From assembly GCA_900557675.1 (NCBI GenBank), contig USTO01000016.1, positions 1 to 11,831 of the forward strand: a stretch of DNA of 11,831 nucleotides. Direction: 5' to 3'. The notes under the pieces were generated by a model. It was given only the letters and a program-made list of their open reading frames with translations. It did not search any database and was not told where the DNA came from. The DNA is from an uncultured Mollicutes bacterium. GTDB lineage: Bacteria > Bacillota_I > Bacilli_A > RF39 > UBA660. Position numbers and translations under genes: made by a program. Within the stretch, counting starts at the first letter, position 1; each line of letters starts with the position of its first letter. This document shows, in pieces, positions 6,140 through 11,831 of the stretch.

Positions 6140-7192
6140 TCACTTAACCTCGATATCCTTTTCCAAACAATGTATGTACTCAATAGTAAAATCTTTCGCA
6201 TAATCCCGCTTGCTATCCGCCTTATACCGCCTATGTTTCTTACTATAACACCTATATTTCCCATATTTTTCCATAATCCATTTTATCTCCTCCCACGGAA
6301 TAATCCCCTCATCATTGTAGCTAAGAAGTATATAACGAAAATTAGCCTCCCTTATCAGCTCCTCAAATGCCTGTGAAGCCTCCCTTTTTAGACAGTATTT
6401 AGACCTCTTCCCCGCCTCACATCTAACCCCTGTCTTACCCCTAATCTCCGGATTATCATATAGAGCAATCGTTTCTAGCAAGTGATAATTCGTATCATAT
6501 TTCCTACTATTATATGGTGGATCTAAGTACAAAATATCCCCACTTATCTCCCTAATAAGCACATTACTATCCATATTATAAACCCTATACCTCTTATTCT
6601 TCTCACTAATCAAAATATCAACCGGCTCCAAGATAAGTGGCTTCAAAGCCGATGCCTTTAACCTCTTCAAAAACGCCTCATACACCGATGCTGTATTCGC
6701 CACCTTATCGGCACTCTCAATCAAGCTAGCAATTAAAAAACATTCCTCTTCCTCAGATAAGAGTACCTGCTCTTTCCATTCCTGTATCTTCATCCTAATA
6801 GCATCAATCTTTTTAGCATTTTCATCACTATAATACTGCCTCTCATACTCCTTACCCCTAGTCCCAGCCATAGAATAATTATTATAAATAAACCCCTCTT
6901 GCCCTTCCAACTCATTTAAGTACGCAAAAACATCCCCAATCCCCCTATCACGGAGTCTCGTAAACTCCAAACTACCATTATTCCCAATAAAATGCTTAGC
7001 CGTTATATAACTATACACCTCTATATCATTAGATATTATATTATATCCCTTTTTTTTAAAATGTTTACCTACAGCACCTGTACCAGAGAATATATCACAA
7101 AAAGTAATATCCTCTTTATCAAATTTACAAAACTTCTTTACCGTATCATCTATAAAATTTAATATTGAAAATTTAGAACCTATATAATTCAT
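6140..7192 (-). CDS. D12-class DNA adenine-N6 methyltransferase (modification enzyme)
   Basis: A 350-residue enzyme that should transfer a methyl group from S-adenosylmethionine to adenine in a short target and protect host DNA from the neighbouring nuclease. It begins MNYIGSKFSIL, typical of the class, with motif I DIFSGTGAVGKHF (33-45), ISND (53-56) and the catalytic DPPYNSRKY (224-232). The order is that of alpha-class D12 enzymes (FxGxG before DPPY), with the target-recognition part between about 60 and 215. Length is above Dam-type enzymes (about 280), so the specificity domain is larger. The target cannot be read from sequence. The ATG at 7192 follows GGGGTAGGATA and an extended -10. 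It is divergent from the nuclease. The first ~57 codons are more A+T rich than the rest, so the gene may be mosaic. It ends with the only TGA stop in the window. Confidence 0.88.
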   Translation of the reverse strand: MNYIGSKFSILNFIDDTVKKFCKFDKEDITFCDIFSGTGAVGKHFKKKGYNIISNDIEVYSYITAKHFIGNNGSLEFTRLRDRGIGDVFAYLNELEGQEGFIYNNYSMAGTRGKEYERQYYSDENAKKIDAIRMKIQEWKEQVLLSEEEECFLIASLIESADKVANTASVYEAFLKRLKASALKPLILEPVDILISEKNKRYRVYNMDSNVLIREISGDILYLDPPYNSRKYDTNYHLLETIALYDNPEIRGKTGVRCEAGKRSKYCLKREASQAFEELIREANFRYILLSYNDEGIIPWEEIKWIMEKYGKYRCYSKKHRRYKADSKRDYAKDFTIEYIHCLEKDIEVK

Positions 7193-7219
7193 TATCCTAC
7201 CCCACTTCCACTAAAAACA

Positions 7220-7228
7220 ATTATATCA
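7220..7228 (-). promoter_or_regulatory. Methyltransferase promoter (extended -10)
   Basis: In the minus direction: TGA followed by a perfect TATAAT (7220-7225), 28 bases before the ATG. No convincing -35 is seen at 16-18 bases. It lies about 65 bases from the nuclease promoter and points away from it. Confidence 0.6.
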
Positions 7229-7266
7229 TAATAAGAACAATATTTACGTATAAATTATTCCTAAAA

Positions 7267-7296
7267 TGAACATTTTTTTAAATACCATGTTATAAT
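7267..7296 (+). promoter_or_regulatory. Restriction nuclease promoter
   Basis: TGAACA (7267-7272), an 18-bp spacer and a perfect TATAAT (7291-7296) preceded by TGT (extended -10). A second TATAAT (7329-7334) lies closer to the gene. The start codon is at 7370, giving a leader of about 70 bases from the first promoter. No palindromic C-box operator was recognised. Confidence 0.6.
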
Positions 7297-7369
7297 AAGC
7301 TTGTAGATGGCAATTTATAAATATAAAATATAATTAGATAATTTAAAATAAATAAGAAAGAAGGTAATT

Positions 7370-8221
7370 ATGAATATAAATAAAACCATATCAATAGATG
7401 AAATAAAAAAGATATTTAATAATAAGAATGAAAAAATAGAATACCTAACTAAACTATATAAGGAAACAAATATTACTAAAAATATTCCCAAAAACCTAAA
7501 GGCAATAGATGAAGAAATAATAAATACTTGGAACTATGAAATATCAAATAAGATTATAAGAAAACTGTTCCAAAAAACTGACAAATATAAAGTAGGCGAA
7601 TTTAGTTCCCACGCTATTAAAGAAATGATAAATGAATGGGAAAAACTAAAACTAGGAGAAATAAAATGGCCTTTCAGTGCTAAGGGATTTGACCAATATA
7701 TACAATCCGTAAATAAAAGAGATATTCCCGAAAAAGAAAAAGATACGATTGTTCAAAAAGATGCTATAAGATTTAGAAGAATTAAAAAAATTAATACCGC
7801 TCGAAATGATTTTATCGAGTATCTAATAGTTAAACATAATGACAATGTTACCCCAACCCTACGCCATAGTAGAGGAGTTGACTTCTATATTGATGGTATT
7901 CCTTTTGACCAAAAGGTTAGTAAAAGCGTAACCACAGAATTTCAAAACGATTATGGTAAAAACTGGAAAAATTATGCTATTGCTCATCCCGAAGAAGTTG
8001 GAAAATATTTATACAAATATCAAGACGAGAATCGTTTTGGAGCCGAAGCCAGATTACTTATTGTGTATCTAGAAGACAATATTAATGAAGAAGATATATA
8101 TAAATGTATAAATAAGGCAAATTTAAAAGAACCATATCATATAAAATTCGATTATATACATTCTCATAATATAAGGAAAACTTATGAAACCAATTGCTAT
8201 ATAATATTGTTACATAAGTAA
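7370..8221 (+). CDS. Type II restriction endonuclease, PD-(D/E)xK-like
   Basis: A 283-residue protein, divergent from the D12 methyltransferase, read as its cognate type II nuclease. A PD-(D/E)xK-like core is visible: helix ARNDFIEYL with Glu150, then RGVDFYIDGIPFDQKVS, giving Asp171 and Asp180-Gln181-Lys182 as the D...DxK triad. The following conserved-looking stretch (about 204-235: HPEEVGKYLYKYQDE, RFGAEARLLIVYL) probably completes the fold. The N-terminal 130 residues are helical and charged and may recognise DNA. The ATG at 7370 has AGAAGG five bases upstream. The gene is A+T rich. The cut site is unknown. The family is recognised from the motif and context rather than a named homologue. 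A solitary nuclease of another system is the main alternative. Confidence 0.75.
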   Translation: MNINKTISIDEIKKIFNNKNEKIEYLTKLYKETNITKNIPKNLKAIDEEIINTWNYEISNKIIRKLFQKTDKYKVGEFSSHAIKEMINEWEKLKLGEIKWPFSAKGFDQYIQSVNKRDIPEKEKDTIVQKDAIRFRRIKKINTARNDFIEYLIVKHNDNVTPTLRHSRGVDFYIDGIPFDQKVSKSVTTEFQNDYGKNWKNYAIAHPEEVGKYLYKYQDENRFGAEARLLIVYLEDNINEEDIYKCINKANLKEPYHIKFDYIHSHNIRKTYETNCYIILLHK

Positions 8222-8250
8222 AAGATGAACCCATCAAAGTTCATTTTTTT
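8221..8250 (+). terminator. Terminator after the restriction nuclease
   Basis: The stem GATGAAC/GTTCATT (8224-8230 with 8239-8245, one G-T pair), extended by A-T pairs, has an 8-nt loop and a 7-T tract. It can also act in the opposite direction for the decayed gene ending at 8252. Confidence 0.75.
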
Positions 8251-8251
8251 A

Positions 8252-8974
8252 TTAATTATGTAACTCCATATTATTATATATAAAATCAACAATATTAACG
8301 TGATTAATCTCATCCCTTTTTTGTAGTGACATATCCATTGTAAATAAATATCTAGGATAAAAATTTCTAATCATATAAAAAGGCCTATATAAATACTCAT
8401 CATCATTATCACCAATATATTTACAAACCTAAATATAATAATAATAATCATAATTAGCTCGTGCAATAAAATCACATTCTAACTTACCAATATAACCAAC
8501 AGAAAGCCTATAATTTTTACTTTTCAAATAAGAATACATAACATTTTCAAGCACAGGCCCATAATTAATTCTATTATCCGTATTCATTGCAAAATAAATA
8601 CTAAGGTCAGCCAAATAATACTTCTTTTCTCCCTTTAATACCATTTTAGACTTAATATCAAAAAGCTCACAAGAGTAAATAATTTTAGCCTTTCCCAAAA
8701 CATCAATGTACCTCTTGATAGTCCTTCTATCAACATTCATTTTCTCTTTGGTTTGCAAATATTCATAAATACTCTTTACAGAAATAACGGCTCCAAAATT
8801 ATTAATAACATACTTTTCTATCCTCTCAAATAAAGCCTTATCCTTTATCTTTGTACTAGTCTTAATATCCTTTTCAAAAATCTGATTTATAACACTAGAA
8901 GTATAAACAATCTTATCATCATAACTATCATAATACAAAGACTTAGGGAAACCACCATTTCTCCTACATCTCAC
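8252..8974 (-). pseudogene. Remnant of an AAA_14/DUF4143-type ATPase: 5' half missing, internal amber codon
   Basis: The visible reading frame matches the C-terminal half of AAA_14/DUF4143 proteins: GGFP followed by a helix and QIFEKDI, a winged-helix-like part, YYLADLSIYFAMN, LENVMYSYLKSKNY and a nuclease-like ECDFIAR. Intact members are about 400 residues, with an N-terminal Walker ATPase, which is absent. Similarity starts right where the ABC-F gene ends (8964). An in-frame TAG at 8429-8431 stops the frame, but the same frame continues for 58 codons to a TAA at 8252. That tail (starting VCKYIGD, with PRYLFTMD and INHVNIVDF) is exactly the family C terminus. The usual YYIQV context suggests CAG changed to TAG. 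No ribosome binding site or promoter is apparent. This is best read as a decaying gene truncated by deletion, not a functional short protein. Confidence 0.8.
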
Positions 8975-10862
8975 TCACTATCCTATCCCACTCAGCCGTC
9001 TTCCTCTCAATATCACCTTGCACCAAATCAATCTCCACTTGCACCAGCCTCGCCCTACTTGCATCCATATAAACCTCTTCCCGTAAAAGCTCCCCATTCA
9101 GCTTATCAAGCCTCTCCTCCAAGGCCACAATCTCCCTTTCAAGCCTAAGTGCCCGCCTCTCTGCACTCTCTTCTTTACCCTTACCATTTATGCTATTGCG
9201 AGCCTTACCACTCTTCTTCTCCTTACCCACATTCAAATTACTACGCAAATTCCTCTCCTGTTCCCTTTTCTCCAAGTACTCATCATACCCACCCTCAAAA
9301 ATCCGGCACTCCTCACCCTTACCATCCATAACCACAATCCTATCACACACATTCATAATCAAATACCTATCGTGACTAACCAAAATAATCGTCCCCTCAT
9401 AATTCCCCAGTATCCTCTGGATATTCTCCCTATTAACAATATCAAGATGATTAGTAGGTTCATCCAAAATAAGCACATTCGGTCTCTTATAAAAAACCTT
9501 ACATAAACTAACCCTAACCTTCTCACCACCCGATAAATCCCTAATTCTCTTAAAAACATCATCCCCACTAAACCCAAAACTACCAAGTAAATCCCTAATC
9601 TCTTGACTAGATAAATTAGACGCTTCCTCCTCAATCTCCTCATAAATACACTTATCAAAATCCAAATTACCCAAATCCTGCGAAAAATACCCAATATTAA
9701 CCCGCTCACCAAAACTAAACTTCCCCGCTATCTGCGGTACCTCTCCCATAAGCGTCTTAATAAACGTACTCTTACCACAACCATTTACCCCCATAATAGC
9801 CACATTGTCCCCTCTTGTAACTACCATATTAACCCTTGCAAGTGGCTCTCCATAACCAATCACCAAATTCTTAACCCTAAGAACTTCCCTATAACTAGCC
9901 ATATCCGCACTAAGATTAATCCTAAACCCCCTCTCACTCTCCCTATCTGGCTTATCAATCTTAACCATTCTCTCTATCATTTTAAGTTTTGCCATTGCCA
10001 TACTCGCCTTACTAGGCTTATATTTAAACCTATTAGCAATATCCATAAGCCTCTTAATCTCCTTCTGCTGCATCTCATAATCCCTAAGAGCCTTATTGTA
10101 ATCCTCTTCCCTCTTCTTAATAAAGAAAGAATAATTACCACTAAACCCCTTAAGTTCCCCATAACTAATCTCATATAATCTATTACAAACCCTATCCAAA
10201 AGCATCCTATCGTGACTAACCAAAACAAAAGCACCACCATATCCCCGCAAATACTCCTCTAACCATTCCATAGCCCCAATATCTAAGTGATTAGTAGGTT
10301 CGTCTAATAAAAGCAAATCCGGCTTAGACAAAAGAAGCCTAATCAAAGAAAGCTTCGTAACCTGTCCTCCCGAAAACTCTCCCATAACCCTATCCTTGTC
10401 ACTAGAACTAAACCCAAACCCATTAAGAGCAACCTCAATTTCCTTCTTATAAGTAGATCCACCCCTATATTCCCGTTCATTAAGAAGATCCGTATACCTA
10501 TTAAACTCCTTCTCATTATACCTCTTAGAAATAAGAACCTCTAACTCCCCAATCTCCTTTTCAATCCTAATAATATCCGGAAAAGCCTCCCTAATAAAAT
10601 CCCCCATTAACATATCCCTATCATAAATATCATTCTGCTTAACATAACCAATTCTAAAATCCTTACTACACTCTATCTTAACCCTATCATACCCATCTAC
10701 TATATCATAAATACCACTAATAGCCTTAAGAAGTGTACTCTTACCACTACCATTATGCCCCACAATCCCTATATGATCGTTATCTTTTATAGTAAAATTA
10801 ATATTAGCAAGAATATCCCTACCCCCCAAATTAACACAACCATTCTCTATTTTATAATACAT
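8964..10862 (-). CDS. ABC-F family ATPase, YdiF-like (ribosome-associated)
   Basis: A 632-residue soluble protein with two ABC ATPase domains and no membrane segment. ABC-F proteins bind the ribosomal E site and rescue stalled or drug-blocked translation. Domain 1: Walker A GHNGSGKST (35-43), signature FSGGQ (163-167), Walker B LLLLDEP (183-189) with Glu188, switch VSHDR (215-219). The inter-domain linker is about 240-300. Domain 2: Walker A GVNGCGKST (358-366), LSGGE (443-447), LILDEP (464-469), VSHDR (495-499). A basic linker and coiled coil (about 540-632) end the protein. Length and layout fit Bacillus YdiF better than EttA (about 555). The ATG at 10862 has AAGGATGTGA upstream; the TTG at 10895 would engulf that site. 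A hairpin with a T tract lies in the leader, suggesting attenuation. Its 3' end abuts the decayed gene. Housekeeping versus antibiotic resistance cannot be decided. Confidence 0.9.
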   Translation of the reverse strand: MYYKIENGCVNLGGRDILANINFTIKDNDHIGIVGHNGSGKSTLLKAISGIYDIVDGYDRVKIECSKDFRIGYVKQNDIYDRDMLMGDFIREAFPDIIRIEKEIGELEVLISKRYNEKEFNRYTDLLNEREYRGGSTYKKEIEVALNGFGFSSSDKDRVMGEFSGGQVTKLSLIRLLLSKPDLLLLDEPTNHLDIGAMEWLEEYLRGYGGAFVLVSHDRMLLDRVCNRLYEISYGELKGFSGNYSFFIKKREEDYNKALRDYEMQQKEIKRLMDIANRFKYKPSKASMAMAKLKMIERMVKIDKPDRESERGFRINLSADMASYREVLRVKNLVIGYGEPLARVNMVVTRGDNVAIMGVNGCGKSTFIKTLMGEVPQIAGKFSFGERVNIGYFSQDLGNLDFDKCIYEEIEEEASNLSSQEIRDLLGSFGFSGDDVFKRIRDLSGGEKVRVSLCKVFYKRPNVLILDEPTNHLDIVNRENIQRILGNYEGTIILVSHDRYLIMNVCDRIVVMDGKGEECRIFEGGYDEYLEKREQERNLRSNLNVGKEKKSGKARNSINGKGKEESAERRALRLEREIVALEERLDKLNGELLREEVYMDASRARLVQVEIDLVQGDIERKTAEWDRIVSEM

Positions 10863-10892
10863 CTTTCTCACATCCTTAACACTATTGTACCA

Positions 10893-10923
10893 CAAAAAAA
10901 GAAGGTAATGCTTATATTACCTT
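10893..10923 (-). terminator. Leader terminator (possible attenuator) of the ABC-F gene
   Basis: In the minus direction: AAGGTAAT (10916-10923), a 6-nt loop, ATTACCTT (10902-10909), then C and seven T. The hairpin lies between the presumed promoter and the start codon at 10862, so it should control read-through. A competing pairing of ATACC (in the leader near 10945) with GGTAAT is possible and would prevent the hairpin. Confidence 0.65.
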
Positions 10924-10956
10924 ATAAAATGCCCTATTGGGGGTATGTATATATAA

Positions 10957-11017
10957 TTACTATAAGTATAACATATTTTAGTTTATAATTATAATTTTTG
11001 TGTTATACTTATAATAA
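10957..11017. repeat. Inverted repeat with outward-facing -10 elements upstream of the ABC-F gene
   Basis: Arms 10961-10973 and 11001-11013 are perfect 13-bp inverted copies (TATAAGTATAACA). They extend to 17 bp with one mismatch (10957-10973, 11001-11017), around a 27-bp A/T spacer. Each arm contains TGTTATACT reading outward. It may be an operator, a hairpin or simply two symmetric promoters. Confidence 0.6.
10965..10973 (-). promoter_or_regulatory. Probable ABC-F promoter (extended -10)
   Basis: TGT followed by TATACT (10965-10970) in the minus direction, inside the left arm of the inverted repeat. No -35 is recognisable. Transcription from about 10958 would give a leader of roughly 95 bases carrying the terminator hairpin. 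Confidence 0.5.
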
Positions 11018-11030
11018 ATTATTAAGACAA

Positions 11031-11061
11031 AAATAAAGTAGATAATACCTCTACTTTATTT
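11031..11061 (-). terminator. Terminator of the surface-protein gene
   Basis: A perfect 12-bp stem AAATAAAGTAGA (11031-11042) with TCTACTTTATTT (11050-11061), a 7-nt loop, then TTTGTCTT in the minus direction. It lies 19 bases beyond the stop codon at 11080. If the gene end is a retroelement target, the hairpin could also serve that process. Confidence 0.75.
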
Positions 11062-11079
11062 ATACATATATTAATAGTA

Positions 11080-11831
11080 CTATCCTAGTAAATAGGGTGT
11101 ATCTATAGTACCATCCCCCGATGATATGGTTGTAGTAGAGGTTAGGTAAAAGGTAGGACGCACCGAACGGTCAATGTAGATGCCGAAGTCGGAGTTGTAA
11201 GAGACGTAGCCACTCGAACCAACGTAGAACACTTTGTTGAAATTGATCGAATTCGGCAACATTAGCCACTGGTCAGTATTTGAAATATAGAGCCAATCAT
11301 TATTCATACATTCTACTTCATAATCTAATAATCTAGTACCATTTACACAACTGCTCCCTGCTGCATATCCATAATCACTTGCATACATTAACCCTACATA
11401 ACCATCCCAATATAGTGGTCTATTTTCATCCTTTCTTTCAGTTCCTCTTTCATATCCATACATTTCATTAGTTGTTATATAACTAGTACCATATCCCCCT
11501 AAGTAATATCTACTTGTACTTATATAACTTTTAGCCTTATCACTTAATTTATAATTAGTAAAGTTAACATTTGTGTCCGTAGTACCAAATTTATAATAAC
11601 TACCACTTGTTCCGTTCCACCAAGCACCACTATTTAAGAGTTTCATTAAACTAGCTCCACTTGTTAAACTATTACTATAGTTACCATTAGTAATAGTAGC
11701 CCATATATTAACATCATCACTATCCCAAGCATAAGTTGTAGTACTTCCATCTGTTAGTGGTGTTGCCTTTATTAATTTTAATCTATTAGTATTTTCTTTC
11801 TCTTCATATATACTTCCTATTATTCTATATA
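11080..11831 (-). CDS. 3' part of a large surface protein (prepilin-like family), 5' end outside window
   Basis: The frame is open from the right edge of the window to TAG at 11080, giving at least the last 249 residues. The Met at 11646 is internal, since the frame continues upstream without a stop or ribosome binding site. The sequence is Tyr/Gly/Ser/Asn rich and shows DGYVGLMYASDYGYAAGSS, NDWLYI, SVRPTFYL and a GDGTIDTPYLLG end. This pattern is known to me from exported, often prepilin-signal-bearing surface proteins of gut Mollicutes relatives, with a C-type-lectin-like feel at the C terminus. The N terminus that would prove export is not visible. The last third (about 11110-11275) uses TAC, TTC, ATC, GGC and CGT codons, while the rest uses TAT, ATA and AGA, so the end of the gene has a different origin or mutational history. 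A terminator follows. Confidence 0.7.
   Translation of the reverse strand, partial: YRIIGSIYEEKENTNRLKLIKATPLTDGSTTTYAWDSDDVNIWATITNGNYSNSLTSGASLMKLLNSGAWWNGTSGSYYKFGTTDTNVNFTNYKLSDKAKSYISTSRYYLGGYGTSYITTNEMYGYERGTERKDENRPLYWDGYVGLMYASDYGYAAGSSCVNGTRLLDYEVECMNNDWLYISNTDQWLMLPNSINFNKVFYVGSSGYVSYNSDFGIYIDRSVRPTFYLTSTTTISSGDGTIDTPYLLG

Noticed and set aside
6140..6142. Mycoplasma-type code (TGA as Trp).
   Set aside because: All Trp codons in recognisable motifs are TGG, and the TGA at the methyltransferase end falls at the expected protein length.
8429..8431. TAG read as a sense codon (recoded stop or suppressor).
   Set aside because: TAG ends many intact genes here (both complete prepilin-like genes, ylbF-like, membrane-anchored protein, ABC-F, surface protein), so it is a normal stop. 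The gene is already missing its N-terminal half.
9149..9712. Open frames on the plus strand and in another minus frame inside the ABC-F gene.
   Set aside because: Their products are low-complexity Pro/Ser/Tyr or Leu/Val/Arg-rich strings with no ribosome binding site, which are by-products of the real gene's codon bias.
10863..10895. An 11-residue longer ABC-F start (TTG at 10895).
   Set aside because: The extension would include the AAGGATGTGA ribosome binding site and the TACAAT box; family starts match MYYKIEN.
10957..11017. An invertible promoter (phase switch).
   Set aside because: The segment between the arms is only 27 bp and contains no full promoter; each -10 sits in an arm, so inversion would change nothing. 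No recombinase is nearby.
11080..11646. The surface protein as a complete 188-residue gene starting at 11646.
   Set aside because: No ribosome binding site precedes that ATG and the same frame stays open with matching composition to the window edge, so the start lies outside.
1..11831. tRNA, rRNA, insertion sequences and CRISPR arrays.
   Set aside because: I saw no cloverleaf, rRNA-like stretch, transposase motif or regularly spaced repeat on reading both strands.

Overview
The window looks like a piece of chromosome from an uncultured, low-GC (roughly one third G+C) gut bacterium of the Bacilli/Mollicutes-related kind (RF39-like lineages). This is inferred from the A+T-rich codon use, strong AGGAGG-type ribosome binding sites, several prepilin-like genes starting with the GFTLIELLAV signature, and the lspA-ylbF-rsmD gene order. 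TGG encodes Trp throughout and one gene ends in TGA, so the standard code is used, not the Mycoplasma code.

Left part (1-3680, all minus strand): a housekeeping/surface cluster read right to left. It runs from an acidic protein with a C-terminal membrane anchor, through a prepilin-like protein, LspA (signal peptidase II), a YlbF-family protein and RsmD (16S rRNA methyltransferase), to a second prepilin-like gene with its own strong promoter and a partial endonuclease IV gene (nfo) cut by the window edge. The genes are tightly packed, with two start/stop overlaps. A single-cluster ferredoxin gene (3808-3999) is divergent from the head of this cluster, with a textbook promoter and a terminator.

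Middle part (4000-8250): a compact defence-type island. A two-gene unit encodes an ABC/SMC-like AAA ATPase and a small RloB/TOPRIM-like partner whose TTG start abuts the ATPase stop. Next to it is a divergent restriction-modification pair: a D12-class adenine methyltransferase (minus) and a PD-(D/E)xK-type nuclease (plus). A decayed AAA_14/DUF4143-type ATPase gene follows; it has lost its N-terminal half and carries an in-frame amber codon.

Right part (8964-11831, minus strand): a complete YdiF-like ABC-F ATPase gene with an apparent leader terminator (attenuator) and an inverted-repeat promoter region. Upstream of it is the 3' part of a large surface protein. The last ~170 bases of that gene's variable-looking portion are much G+C-richer than the rest and contain a run of NNY codons. 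That pattern fits the variable region of a diversity-generating retroelement or an exchanged cassette, and is the most interesting signal in the window.

Most promoters here share an extended -10 of the form TGnTATAAT/TGTTATTAT. Four clear or probable intrinsic terminators, one leader terminator and one weak terminator candidate were found.
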